Below are positions 18,191-26,539 of a DNA stretch of 64,000 nt, in pieces. The notes under the pieces are model-generated. The model did no database searches. It saw nothing but the letters and a program-made list of their open reading frames with translations, and was not told the DNA's origin. Origin of the DNA: Nanobdellota archaeon (GTDB lineage: Archaea > Nanobdellota > Nanobdellia > Pacearchaeales > GW2011-AR1). Location: the NCBI GenBank assembly GCA_027858295.1, contig JAQICZ010000004.1, forward strand, positions 1-64,000, in the 5' to 3' direction. The translations under genes and the position numbers were made by a program. Within the stretch, counting starts at the first letter, position 1. Every line of letters begins with the position of its first letter.

Positions 18191-18379
18191 TTACAAATCA
18201 CGAGCGTGTAGGGTTCTTCTTTTATTTGCTTTAGCTCTTTCGAGTGCCTTTTCTAAAAGTTCTTCAACTTTCATTTCTAGAGCTTGACCAACTTCTTCTG
18301 CAACGGAAGTTATTTCTTCATTGTCTTTTTGAAGTTCTTTTATTGCTTTCTTGATATTTGACTTTACTATTAGTGACAT
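18191..18379 (-). CDS. Archaeal histone
   Basis: A 62-residue single histone fold. Helix 1 is IKKAIKEL, the long helix 2 runs through ITSVAEEVGQALEMKVEELLEKALERAK, and the loop RRTLHARDL ends the protein with the conserved R-T-L/V-x-A-x-D motif. Archaeal histones are usually about 65-70 residues, so helix 3 is nearly absent here. It dimerises and wraps DNA. The gene is monocistronic or paired with the tiny hydrophobic frame just downstream, and is divergent from the gene at 18430. Confidence 0.85.
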   Translation of the reverse strand: MSLIVKSNIKKAIKELQKDNEEITSVAEEVGQALEMKVEELLEKALERAKANKRRTLHARDL

Positions 18380-18429
18380 GATTGAATTAGGAACGTTGGG
18401 TTTTTAAAATTTGTTTATGTCATTCCTAT

Positions 18430-19149
18430 ATGAAAATTGATAATGAAAGGAAACTTATGACAGAACTAAAAAAAGATATTGATAATACAAGCAAAAAAAA
18501 CATTATTATTTTGGCTGGGCATTTTCCTTTAATATACACAACGAAGGGAGCCATTGAAGCTATTCACAGATGGGGAGAATTTTCTCCTTATACATTAGAG
18601 CTTGGATGTAAAATTGGCAAGTATGCCAAACAGGAGGGGAAGGATATAAAATTTGTATTCTTTGTTGATGATCATATTTATGAAGAATTGTGCGAAGTAA
18701 AGGACAATACAAGAAGTACATTTAGAAGAAATCTATACAGGAAAAAATCAAAGAAAGATGCAAAACCCCAAGAAAATTTCGAAAAAATCATGAAGAAATA
18801 TGAATTTTCCGAAAAAGACATAATAAGACAGAACCAGAATAAAAAAGGAAGGGAGAGCTCAATATACTTCTCAGAAAAAATACTCCGAGCAAAAAATGTC
18901 GATATTTTGAATGCATGCGCAAGAGAGTATACTACATTCATTGAAGATAAAAAATATTTTAACAAACAGGAAGACTATATAATTGCTTTCATCCCTAATA
19001 GGTGCAAAGAAAACATATGCGAAGTTGCACTTGATATTGAGATTAAAGATCTATCATCAACACATATCTTCATGGATTCATCTGCAACACTCTCAACGAG
19101 AGAAGAACTTTATTCTTTTGGCCGTGGGGTTAATTTGAGAAGAGACTGA
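18430..19149 (+). CDS. Conserved hypothetical protein, unknown family
   Basis: A 239-residue soluble protein. Residues about 23-80 look like a Rossmann-type alpha/beta start (IIILAGHFPLIY, then IKFVFFVDDHIYEEL). A highly charged helical segment follows (about 90-140), and a C-terminal alpha/beta part contains a RCKENIC cysteine pair and ends with HIFMDSSATLSTREEL. DDH and the cysteines might bind metal, but I cannot assign a family. It is divergent from the histone gene with about 50 bp between starts. A good candidate for structure-based annotation. Confidence 0.65.
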   Translation: MKIDNERKLMTELKKDIDNTSKKNIIILAGHFPLIYTTKGAIEAIHRWGEFSPYTLELGCKIGKYAKQEGKDIKFVFFVDDHIYEELCEVKDNTRSTFRRNLYRKKSKKDAKPQENFEKIMKKYEFSEKDIIRQNQNKKGRESSIYFSEKILRAKNVDILNACAREYTTFIEDKKYFNKQEDYIIAFIPNRCKENICEVALDIEIKDLSSTHIFMDSSATLSTREELYSFGRGVNLRRD

Positions 19150-19290
19150 AGACGAATATTGCCTACAGACCTCTAACGACCAATCGCAAAATAAAAGACA
19201 TGCATAAGATATTTGAATCATAAATTGGTTCTAATATTACTAAATTCCTTCGGGATACCCCTTTGTTCTTTTGGGCAGGGGAGTAACAAT

Positions 19291-19617
19291 TTATATTTTA
19301 AGTAACTCCCTTAGTTTTTCTTTGATTTTTATAAAATCATCTTTACTGCTGAAGCCTATTTTGTTTTTCAATCTTGAACTATCCATAACCCTAACTTGAC
19401 TAAACAAAACAACACTTGTTTTACCCGTATTACTATTAAACGGATAATAGAATTTTCTCCTCCTACTTGTTGTTGAAAGAGGAATAATACAACATAATTT
19501 TCTATTAAAAACTTTTAATATCAATACAGGCCTTGCATACTTTTTACCCTTTCCATCTTCTTCGAAACCTATATTTTCTCCAATGCTCGCATACCATATC
19601 TCTCTCCTTATATCCAA
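19291..19617 (-). CDS. MazF/PemK-like protein, probable 5' frameshift
   Basis: A 108-residue PemK/MazF-type domain: REIWYASIGENIGFEEDGKG, ARPVLILK and CIIPLST match the RNA-cleaving toxin fold. In frame there is only a TTG start (19615-19617). In another frame an ATG at 19682-19684 begins MKKDYRIWMPVKRN and reads on to GYKER, which is the N-terminus typical of longer members of this family. The two frames meet in a short GAGAGA tract near 19595-19605, so a GA dinucleotide change appears to separate N-terminus and core. No antitoxin gene is adjacent. Confidence 0.7.
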   Translation of the reverse strand: MDIRREIWYASIGENIGFEEDGKGKKYARPVLILKVFNRKLCCIIPLSTTSRRRKFYYPFNSNTGKTSVVLFSQVRVMDSSRLKNKIGFSSKDDFIKIKEKLRELLKI

Positions 19618-19821
19618 GAGGATAATAATTATTGTTATTTATATTTCTTTTGACAGGCATCCAAATTCTGTAATCTTTTTTCATGATTGCAAATTAAATT
19701 ATGAGTATAAAAGTTTGGTCGGATCTTTGGATAAATAGCTCTTATCCAAATTTTGACTGGCTCGAAAGTTTAATTCATTAAGAGATTGAAGAGTTAACTA
19801 TACAAAAAAACAAAGAATAAT

Positions 19822-20009
19822 TTCACTGCCGTTCAGGATTAATAAAAGGCAGTTAAATTATCACCTCTGGCATGAGTAAATATTGTATCATGAACAGGGG
19901 TAAGATAAATAATCATTGCCAGCTACAATAATCTCTTCATCAAAAACACACTCCAAATATGTATTTAGAATAACTCAACTGCCTTTTATCCATTACGAAC
20001 GGCAGTGAA
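19822..20009. mobile_element. MITE-like element with about 37-bp inverted ends
   Basis: The left end (19822-19857, TTCACTGCCGTTC through AAAAGGCAGTT) and right end (19973-20009) are imperfect inverted repeats of about 37 bp, enclosing about 115 bp with no coding potential. The inner part of each arm is the AAGGCAGTT(A/G)A(A/G)TTAT motif that starts the dispersed intergenic family, so this is two family ends in inverted orientation. No clear target-site duplication is visible. It sits in the 480-bp gap at 19618-20097. Confidence 0.7.
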
Positions 20010-20097
20010 TCTCTTTTTTCTAAACTATTTTTATCAATAATCTAAAAAATTATAATTGCACTTTTTGTTTAAAAAAAGGGAAAAGAAGCAATTAGAA

Positions 20098-20682
20098 TTA
20101 TTCCAAACCAACTTCTTCCTTGATTTCTGAAATTGCCTTGATTGCTATTGTAAAAAAGCCTGGTAGTTCTATTCCACAGTTTTCAATTTCTTTTATGATT
20201 TCTCTCGAGCAGTTTTCTGCGAATTTTTTGTCTTTGAATTTTTTATTTAGACCTTTTACTTCCATATCTGAAACTCTTTTTCCTCGCATTAGGGCGTAAG
20301 AGTGAATTAATCCGGTCAATGTTTCTGAGGCTGCTAGGGCGTGCTCGATTGGGTTTGCTCTTAGGTCGTTTGTGTGTGAAGGAATTTCTTTATAGCCAAA
20401 AACGTGAGAGACTATTGTGTCGATGAACTCTTGGTCGAAGCCTTGGTCTTTTAGAATTTGTGGAGCTAGAGAAATATGCTCTGATGGATTGTTTTTTGTT
20501 TGTGTCCAGTCGACATCGTGAAGAAGGCCGAGCATTGCATAATATTCTTCGTCTTGGTTTAGATGTTTTCCTACTGCTTTCATTATTGCTTCTGATTCTA
20601 GATAGTGATTCATTTCTGAGGGTTCTGGGTTAAATGATTTTAGAAGTTCTATTGCTTGTTGTCTTGTTATTGGGAGGGGCAT
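20098..20682 (-). CDS. HD-domain hydrolase
   Basis: A 194-residue HD-superfamily metal-dependent phosphohydrolase: the HYLESEAIMKAVGKHL helix supplies the first His, GLLHDVDW carries the HD pair, and ISLAPQIL and VSHVFGYKEIP hold the later histidines. Relatives act on nucleotides or cyclic dinucleotides; the substrate here is unknown. It is monocistronic on the minus strand and preceded by a repeat module at 20729-20790. Confidence 0.8.
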   Translation of the reverse strand: MPLPITRQQAIELLKSFNPEPSEMNHYLESEAIMKAVGKHLNQDEEYYAMLGLLHDVDWTQTKNNPSEHISLAPQILKDQGFDQEFIDTIVSHVFGYKEIPSHTNDLRANPIEHALAASETLTGLIHSYALMRGKRVSDMEVKGLNKKFKDKKFAENCSREIIKEIENCGIELPGFFTIAIKAISEIKEEVGLE

Positions 20683-20728
20683 GAGTAGATTAAGGGATTG
20701 GGGTTTTTAAATTTCCGGTTTTGGAAAA

Positions 20729-20790
20729 TTGCTTCGCGTTGCGAAGTTATTAAGGCAATTGAATTAATCTAAAATCATACTTGATTGGAG
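20729..20790. repeat. Hairpin module of the intergenic family
   Basis: Arms CTTCGC (20732-20737) and GCGAAG (20741-20746) form a hairpin, followed by TTATTAAGGCAATTGAATTA and the AACAGAGAAG tail near 20788. The flanks match the modules at 34575, 35978, 36371, 52863 and 54905, while the stem sequence differs. Confidence 0.7.
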
Positions 20791-20819
20791 TTTAACAGAG
20801 AAGGCTTAAATCCTTTAAA

Positions 20820-21551
20820 TTATTTTGATACTTTCCACATACACTCAAAATATTCCTTAAAAGATTTTGCCATTTCTTTATTTTCTATTAATATTATAAA
20901 TGGCACATTTTCTTCTGTTGATGAATAAAGTGCTATCTTATTTGCATAGAGATTCATAACTGAAGGTGTCTTGAATTCTTTTGGCAAAAACCTTAATTCC
21001 GTTAATTTTAACCTTGACAAATCTTCCTTTCTTTTTTCTGAATTCCTTGAAATTATCATTAGGCCTCTTACTTTAGTTCCATTTTTTATTCTTGCTTTAT
21101 GGAAGTGTTCTAAGAAATAAGGCAATAATTTTGAGGTTTCTCCTGATGAGCCAATTGAAAGCCATTCTTTAGGGGATTCTTTCAATATGTCTTCAAAGAC
21201 ATTCTTTATACCTTCTTTGCCCTTGTAAGTTTTAACATCTAATTTACTTCCAAAATTAGCCATATCTAAAAGATTTGGTAAAATTAAATCTAACTTATTC
21301 TCTTTTTCTTTTAACATCTCTTTTAGTCTACTTGGATTTGCAGCTTCAAAGAATTTCTTTTTTTCTGAAACTATTTGGCTTACTAACCCTTTTTCTACTA
21401 ACCTTTCTAGAATATCATATACGACTGCTCTATGAAGTCCTGATTTCTGTAATATTGCTGTCACTGGAGAAGAACCCAGCTCGATTAATGAGAGATATAC
21501 TTTTGACTCGTTTCTTGTTAGTCCTATTTCTTCTAATATCTTTGCATCCAT
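20820..21551 (-). CDS. TrmB-family transcriptional regulator
   Basis: A 243-residue protein. Residues 1-75 form a winged helix of TrmB type (LTRNESKVYLSLIELG, then HRAVVYDILERLVEKGLV), with a helical linker at about 78-105. The C-terminal sensor half starts with TYKGKEGIKNVFEDIL and contains LSIGSSGE. TrmB proteins regulate sugar or other metabolic genes; the ligand here is unknown. It is divergent from the unknown gene at 21640, with an AT-rich promoter gap (TTTATATA near 21571) between them. A second TrmB-like protein lies at 33824. Confidence 0.85.
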   Translation of the reverse strand: MDAKILEEIGLTRNESKVYLSLIELGSSPVTAILQKSGLHRAVVYDILERLVEKGLVSQIVSEKKKFFEAANPSRLKEMLKEKENKLDLILPNLLDMANFGSKLDVKTYKGKEGIKNVFEDILKESPKEWLSIGSSGETSKLLPYFLEHFHKARIKNGTKVRGLMIISRNSEKRKEDLSRLKLTELRFLPKEFKTPSVMNLYANKIALYSSTEENVPFIILIENKEMAKSFKEYFECMWKVSK

Positions 21552-21639
21552 AGTTTAAACATTAGAGTTTTGTTTTTATATATTTGTCGTAATGGTTATT
21601 ATTACAAGTATTTAATAGGAATAAGTATATTTTGATTTT

Positions 21640-22095
21640 ATGAATAAAAAATTAAAAACTATTGATAAAATATTTAAAGATAACAAAAGCTTTGTTGCCG
21701 AGGGAGAAACAAATGTTGATCCGCAAGTATTGTCCCCATTCTCTCCAGAATATCCAGGAAATTTCGAGATAAAATCAGAATATGATATTCACCCTAAAAA
21801 TAAAGATATGAACATTTCTGAGCTGAATAAATTATTTGAAAATACTTGTGAGCAACTCTGGAAAAATGGATTTACTGAAAACATAGTAAGAGATTATTTC
21901 AAATATTCCTATGAAACAGGTATGGAAGATGCATATTGTTCCTTTTCTAGAAAAATTGGAGAAATTGAATTAGCTCTAAATACGGCTGGGATTACTAGCT
22001 ATATAGATATTCCTCTAAAGCAGAAAAGTTCAAAAAGCAAACCAAAAAAATATGATATAATAGAAGATCTGCAATTAAAGATGCTTCACTGGTAA
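21640..22095 (+). CDS. Hypothetical protein
   Basis: A 151-residue soluble, charged protein with no family I recognise. The N-terminal 60 residues are polar and probably loosely structured. Residues about 63-125 are helical (ISELNKLFENTCEQLW, then VRDYFKYSYETGMEDAYCSF), and the C-terminus is a Lys/Ser linker plus short helix. It is divergent from the TrmB gene and might be regulated by it, though nothing proves this. Confidence 0.55.
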   Translation: MNKKLKTIDKIFKDNKSFVAEGETNVDPQVLSPFSPEYPGNFEIKSEYDIHPKNKDMNISELNKLFENTCEQLWKNGFTENIVRDYFKYSYETGMEDAYCSFSRKIGEIELALNTAGITSYIDIPLKQKSSKSKPKKYDIIEDLQLKMLHW

Positions 22096-22248
22096 AAAAA
22101 ATTTCTTATTATAATTCAAGTAATTGGTCTGATTTTATTTTATCTCTTAATTATTTAGATGCCTAGAGATAAACAGAAGATATTAAAGAGTGAAATGTTA
22201 TCCTGAATCCGAAATAACATATAATAATATTTAATAAAACATAATCGA

Positions 22249-22560
22249 ATGACTTATGCTGTTTATATCACTGAAAGTTTTGAGAAGAAAACAGCTATGC
22301 TTTCTGAAAAAGAGAGAAGGAAGATTAAAAATGTATTTTTGAAATTGAAAAATAATCCATATATTGGGGATGCTATCAGATATAAATTTTTTAGAGAGAA
22401 GAGAATTAAGGAAAAAAGAATTTACTATTTAATTTATGAGGATTTGCAAATTGTTTTGGTTGTTGCTTTTGGCGGGAAAAAAACCCAACAGAGAACCATT
22501 AATGAGATTATTAGATATTTCCCAGAGTACAGGAAATATGTTGGGAGAATAAATAACTAA
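22249..22560 (+). CDS. RelE/ParE-like toxin
   Basis: A 103-residue RelE-superfamily protein: MTYAVYITESFEKKTAML opens the first strand and helix, KLKNNPYIGDAIRYKFFREKRI the middle, and RIYYLIYEDLQIVLVVAFGGKKTQQ the beta-sheet edge. RelE toxins cleave mRNA at the ribosome. The Lys/Arg-rich strands fit but I do not claim catalytic residues. It converges with the AbrB-like gene at 22557-22763, the stop codons overlapping by 4 bp. That is an unusual layout for a toxin-antitoxin pair. Confidence 0.75.
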   Translation: MTYAVYITESFEKKTAMLSEKERRKIKNVFLKLKNNPYIGDAIRYKFFREKRIKEKRIYYLIYEDLQIVLVVAFGGKKTQQRTINEIIRYFPEYRKYVGRINN

Positions 22561-22763
22561 GCTACTCTCTTTATCTTTCCTTGCTTTAAGTCTGATAAAC
22601 TTTTTTCAAATTGGTCAACTAGGTCTGTATCAATTTTTTTTATAACAAGAACATCATTTACTTCTTGCATTCCAATAACTGAACCCTCTGAGAGACCTAA
22701 GGAATTTCTTAATTTTAGGGGTATTACTATCTGGCCTTTTGAACTTAGTTTTGCTATTTCCAT
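22557..22763 (-). CDS. AbrB/SpoVT-type antitoxin-like DNA-binding protein
   Basis: A 68-residue protein with an N-terminal swapped-hairpin AbrB domain (LSSKGQIVIPLKLRNSLGL, then GSVIGMQEVNDVLVIKK). A C-terminal tail, FEKSLSDLKQGKIKRVA, resembles the toxin-binding tail of archaeal antitoxins that partner RelE toxins. Tail and neighbour together support a functional pair with the gene at 22249-22560. Convergent orientation means the two are not co-transcribed, so the usual autoregulation by the operon cannot apply in simple form. Confidence 0.8.
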   Translation of the reverse strand: MEIAKLSSKGQIVIPLKLRNSLGLSEGSVIGMQEVNDVLVIKKIDTDLVDQFEKSLSDLKQGKIKRVA

Positions 22764-22849
22764 GTAAGAAAGTAAGAAAGTAGGATTTTTAAGGGTTTCG
22801 GAGAAAAGATTATTCGATTTAATAAATTCATGGAAATGCTCTGGATGAG

Positions 22850-22920
22850 AAAAAGGCAGATTGATATAAAGGCAGTTAAGATAGTCACTCCGCTGGGGAC
22901 GTTGGTTTTTTATCAGGTTT
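22850..22920. repeat. Intergenic family module
   Basis: AAGGCAGATTGATATAAAGG, then a CAGTTAAGATAGTCACTCCG core and CTGGGGACG. This is the same order as at 42785 and 36000. Confidence 0.65.
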
Positions 22921-22980
22921 TAATGAAGCATAAGATATTTTACTCCCAAAAGTGGACCATAAGAATAGAATTCACCATCT

Positions 22981-24510
22981 TTATTTTTTCTTTTTGTCAG
23001 CTTTCTTTTCAACCATTCCTTCTGGTTTCATTGTTGGAAATAAAATTATATCTCTTATTGATTCTGCGCCTGTCATTAAAATAACCATTCTGTCGATTCC
23101 CCAACCGATTCCACCTGTTGGAGGCATTCCTTGTCTTAGGGCATCTAAAAAATCTTCGTCTTTTTCGTGGGCTTCGTCGTCGCCTGCTGCTTTTTGTTCG
23201 TTTTGTTCATCAAAGGCTTCTTCTTGTTTGATTGGGTCATTGAGTTCTGAATATATGTTACCTAGTTCCATTCCTGCTCCTATTGGTTCACATTGTTCGT
23301 TTAGTCTTTCGTCGCCTCTCTTTCTTTTACAGAGCGGAGTTCCTTCTTTTGGTCTATCGTAAACATGAACTGGAGAAATTACTTGATGTTCTACAACTTC
23401 TCCTAAAATTTCTTCTACACACTTACCCCATCCTGGGTTTGCTGGAAGCTCTACTTTATTTTCTTTACAGAATACAATTAATTCTTCTACTGATGATTCA
23501 TTTACATTTATTTTTGTATACTCTTCAATTATTTCGGCTGTTGTTTTTCTAGGCCATGGTGCTTTCACATCCATTTCTACTTCTTTTCCGCCAACCATTC
23601 TTTTGATTTTTGTTGTTCCTAAGATTTTCAATGCTACAAATTCCCAACATTCTTCTATTAATTTCATCATATCATTATAATCTGCGTAAGCTTGATAGGC
23701 TTCAATCATTGTGAATTCTGGATTATGTGAATGATCTACTCCTTCGTTTCTGAAGTTCTTACAGATTGTGTAAACTTTTTCGAATCCACCAACAATTAAT
23801 CTTTTTAGGTATAGTTCTGGTGCAATTGATAAGTACATTGGCATATCCCAAGCATTAATGTGTGTTAGAAATGGTCTTGCTGAGGCTCCCCCGTGTTGGG
23901 CTTGAAGTATTGGTGTTTCAACTTCCATAAACCCTCTTTCATCCATAAATTCTCGCACTGCTTTGATAATTGCACTTCTTGTTTTGAAAATATTCTTTAC
24001 CTCTTGGTTCATAATTAAATCTAGATGTCTTTTTCTGTATCTTTCTTCTTTGTCTTTTAATCCGTAATGTTCATCTGGCATTGGGTAAACTGCTTTTGTT
24101 AAAACTTCTACTGCTTTAATAAGAATAGATAATTCTCCTCTCTTTGAACGCATAACTAAACCGGTTATTCCAACAAAATCTCCTGCCGATACATATTTTT
24201 TAAATAAGGCTCTTACTTCATCATCTGTTTCTCCATCTTGAGATACAATTTGAATGTAAGCATCTTGGTCTTGTAATTTTGCGAATGAAATTTTACCTAA
24301 ATCTCTCTTTGATATTAATCTTCCTGCAATCTTTACTTCATCTTGTGTTATTGTTTCTGCTGGCAAGTCTTTGTATTTTTCTTGTAATTCTGAACAGTTT
24401 GTTGATCTTTTGAAGGAATAAGGGAATGGTTCAACTCCGCTTTCTCTAAGCTCATTAATCTTCTTGATTCTTTCTTCAACTATTTGCTTTTCTCTGCCTT
24501 TTAGTTCCAT
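22981..24510 (-). CDS. lysS: Lysyl-tRNA synthetase, class II
   Basis: A 509-residue class II LysRS that charges tRNA-Lys. The N-terminal OB-fold anticodon-binding domain spans about 50-150. Motif 1 lies around FMEVETPILQ (about 200), motif 2 is FRNEGVDHSHNPEFT (about 256-270) and motif 3 is GIGWGIDRMVIL (about 468-479). A charged, Lys-rich tail follows. A region of about 40 residues after MELGNIYSELNDP is Glu/Asp-rich. Many archaea use class I LysRS instead, so the class II form is taxonomically informative. Monocistronic. Confidence 0.96.
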   Translation of the reverse strand: MELKGREKQIVEERIKKINELRESGVEPFPYSFKRSTNCSELQEKYKDLPAETITQDEVKIAGRLISKRDLGKISFAKLQDQDAYIQIVSQDGETDDEVRALFKKYVSAGDFVGITGLVMRSKRGELSILIKAVEVLTKAVYPMPDEHYGLKDKEERYRKRHLDLIMNQEVKNIFKTRSAIIKAVREFMDERGFMEVETPILQAQHGGASARPFLTHINAWDMPMYLSIAPELYLKRLIVGGFEKVYTICKNFRNEGVDHSHNPEFTMIEAYQAYADYNDMMKLIEECWEFVALKILGTTKIKRMVGGKEVEMDVKAPWPRKTTAEIIEEYTKINVNESSVEELIVFCKENKVELPANPGWGKCVEEILGEVVEHQVISPVHVYDRPKEGTPLCKRKRGDERLNEQCEPIGAGMELGNIYSELNDPIKQEEAFDEQNEQKAAGDDEAHEKDEDFLDALRQGMPPTGGIGWGIDRMVILMTGAESIRDIILFPTMKPEGMVEKKADKKKK

Positions 24511-24637
24511 GTAATTTGATATGAAAGTCTATTTATAAGAATTTTGATGTTAAAATTTAGCCATCACCTGTTAGCCTGGAATTATTTTTACATTTAGTTG
24601 TTAATAAATTTAAATAAGCTAATTTACTATATCTAAT

Positions 24638-24859
24638 ATGAAAAAGAAAGTAACAAAGAGGAATCTTTTCAAAAGAGGCAACAATGAGAATAGCTGTAAT
24701 TCCCCGGGACACATGGGTGGGTTTTATTTTCTAGGATTTATCGGTTCGACAATTTATTATATTCAGCAATCTACGGAATTTTGGCCAGGAATTCTTGGGG
24801 CTTTGAAAGCTCTTGTTTGGCCTGCTTTTTTAGTTTACAAATTACTGGGATTAAATTAA
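24638..24859 (+). CDS. Conserved small membrane protein
   Basis: A 73-residue protein with a basic N-terminus followed by a conserved-looking SPGHMGGFYFLGFIGSTIYY segment and a second hydrophobic helix (ALKALVWPAFLVYKLL). Very similar small proteins occur widely in DPANN archaea and bacteria as uncharacterised membrane proteins (recalled, not checked). Two short TM helices are likely. Function unknown. It is divergent from lysS. Confidence 0.7.
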   Translation: MKKKVTKRNLFKRGNNENSCNSPGHMGGFYFLGFIGSTIYYIQQSTEFWPGILGALKALVWPAFLVYKLLGLN

Positions 24860-24888
24860 AATCTAATTATTATTTTAAGCCTAATTTA

Positions 24889-25416
24889 TTATCTAAAACC
24901 TAAAAATATTTCTTCAAATGTCTTTCTTTCACGAGCTGGTGGCTCTTTATCATAAAACCCGAGCGTAATTACATAAGGTATTACATATTCTTCTGGCAAG
25001 TTGAACATTTTTTTTATTTTTACTTCGTCTCTCCAGCCAACATAACATGTTCCAAGACCTAATTCTGTTGCTCTTAGGGTTAGATAGGATGAAGCAATAG
25101 ATACATCTCTTAGAGCTCTTATTTTGTTTGCGTCATCTACTCCTGAGATATTTTTTGTATATGCATTTGTATCTGAACAGCATATAATTAAAACTGGGGC
25201 ATCACAAACAAATTTTTGAACAAATACATCATTATCACTTAATTCTTTTTTGGCTTCTTTGCTTTTTATTACTAAATATTTTGAAGGTTGAGAATTATTT
25301 CCTGATGGTGCAAGTCTTGCTGCTTCTAGAACTTCTTTGATTAGATTATCTGAGACTTCCTTTTCTGAATAAGACCGTATACTTTTTCTTTTTTCTATTG
25401 CTTCCTTTAAATCCAT
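24889..25416 (-). CDS. Nitroreductase-family flavoprotein
   Basis: A 175-residue FMN-dependent nitroreductase fold: KRKSIRSYSEKEV (FMN phosphate-binding Arg/Ser), AARLAPSGNNSQPSKYLVI, and the C-terminal YVITLGFYDKEPPARERKTFEE. Members reduce nitro compounds, quinones or other acceptors with NAD(P)H; the natural substrate is not evident. Length is normal for the minimal form. Monocistronic on the minus strand, ending near the end of the small membrane protein gene. Confidence 0.85.
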   Translation of the reverse strand: MDLKEAIEKRKSIRSYSEKEVSDNLIKEVLEAARLAPSGNNSQPSKYLVIKSKEAKKELSDNDVFVQKFVCDAPVLIICCSDTNAYTKNISGVDDANKIRALRDVSIASSYLTLRATELGLGTCYVGWRDEVKIKKMFNLPEEYVIPYVITLGFYDKEPPARERKTFEEIFLGFR

Positions 25417-25524
25417 AATATTGTGATTTCTTTAGCTCTTATATACTTACTCGTTATGGTTTGATCTGTAATAGTGCACTATATTAATATATTGGAATTG
25501 CTTCTTTTCACTCAGAATTGATAA

Positions 25525-25585
25525 GTTAAATTGTCAGTCGCGCTGCGTGCAGTAGGGGGTTTAATTAACAGAGAAGTTTGGGGAA
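25525..25585. repeat. Intergenic family module
   Basis: AAGTTAAATTGTCAGTCGCG, CTGCGTGCA, then AACAGAGAAGTTTGGGG running to the stop of the next minus-strand gene. Core and tail match the copies at 17865, 40725 and 51870. Confidence 0.65.
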
Positions 25586-25586
25586 A

Positions 25587-26486
25587 TTATTTATAGAATC
25601 TTTTATTTATGTATAAACCTAAAATTCCAATTAGGAATAAGCCTGCCCAAGAAAAACTGAAATTGGCTGAATTTGTTCCTATGACATTTCCGGTTATTGA
25701 GTTTAGGGAAAAAGCTAATCCTGTTAAAATTGACAGAGTGAAGAAACCTGAAACAAGTCTTTTTTCTAGGGAAGATTGATTACTCTGAAGTTCTGGATGA
25801 ATTTCATGGACATATTGTTTAATGTCTTTTGATAGTTGTGTTCGTTCATTGATAAAGTTTTTATAAATAATTTTTGATGGAACTCTTTTCACTGAGGGTA
25901 GAAAAGGATTTAGGAGTTCATTTGATTTATTTTTATAAGAATCCCTTATTCCACTATCTCTTGAGTTGGATTTAACATTTCGTTCGGCTTTTTCTGTGAA
26001 AAAGTATTTTGAATTATCGAAGGATTCTTTTTTAGTAAATTCTGGGTCTACTCCCAAAGAAGCGACATAAATATTTTCTCTTAAATTGGAGTCCAAAGCA
26101 TTTTTTAAAATTTCTTCAACCTCATTAATAGTTTTCCCGGATTGAATATAATCATCCAGGATAAGCACTTTATCATACTTTTTAGAACCTTCAGCCTTAA
26201 TTCTTTTACTAACTTCTTCAGACAGTTCTGCCACATTTTTTTTATAATTTTTTTCCCCATAGATGTCGGAATTTGGATAAATTTCATAATTAACAAACTT
26301 TATATCTGGGGATTTTTTCCCAAATTTTTTAGATAACTTCCTTAATGTATAAAACAACGGCCTAACTGACTTATCTAATCCTATTATTAACGTGTCTTTA
26401 TCCCAAAGTCCTTTATCTTCCATTTTTTCTAGAAGCTTATAAGAATTATTTATAAATTCTTTATTTGTCTTGTATCCGTAAACCAT
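25587..26486 (-). CDS. Membrane-anchored phosphoribosyltransferase-like protein
   Basis: A 299-residue protein. Residues about 30-160 form a type I phosphoribosyltransferase fold with the PRPP loop VLILDDYIQSGKTI at 107-120. Residues about 165-240 are charged. Two hydrophobic helices (about 247-266 and 275-293) anchor the C-terminus in the membrane. The fused anchor is unusual for this family. It could salvage bases or act as a PRPP-sensing regulator; no substrate-specifying hood is recognised. A second PRTase-like protein lies at 58645-59208. Confidence 0.7.
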   Translation of the reverse strand: MVYGYKTNKEFINNSYKLLEKMEDKGLWDKDTLIIGLDKSVRPLFYTLRKLSKKFGKKSPDIKFVNYEIYPNSDIYGEKNYKKNVAELSEEVSKRIKAEGSKKYDKVLILDDYIQSGKTINEVEEILKNALDSNLRENIYVASLGVDPEFTKKESFDNSKYFFTEKAERNVKSNSRDSGIRDSYKNKSNELLNPFLPSVKRVPSKIIYKNFINERTQLSKDIKQYVHEIHPELQSNQSSLEKRLVSGFFTLSILTGLAFSLNSITGNVIGTNSANFSFSWAGLFLIGILGLYINKRFYK

Positions 26487-26539
26487 AAGATAAAAGGTGA
26501 AAAAATCTTTTTATAATTATTGTCAATGGATTGGATTAT

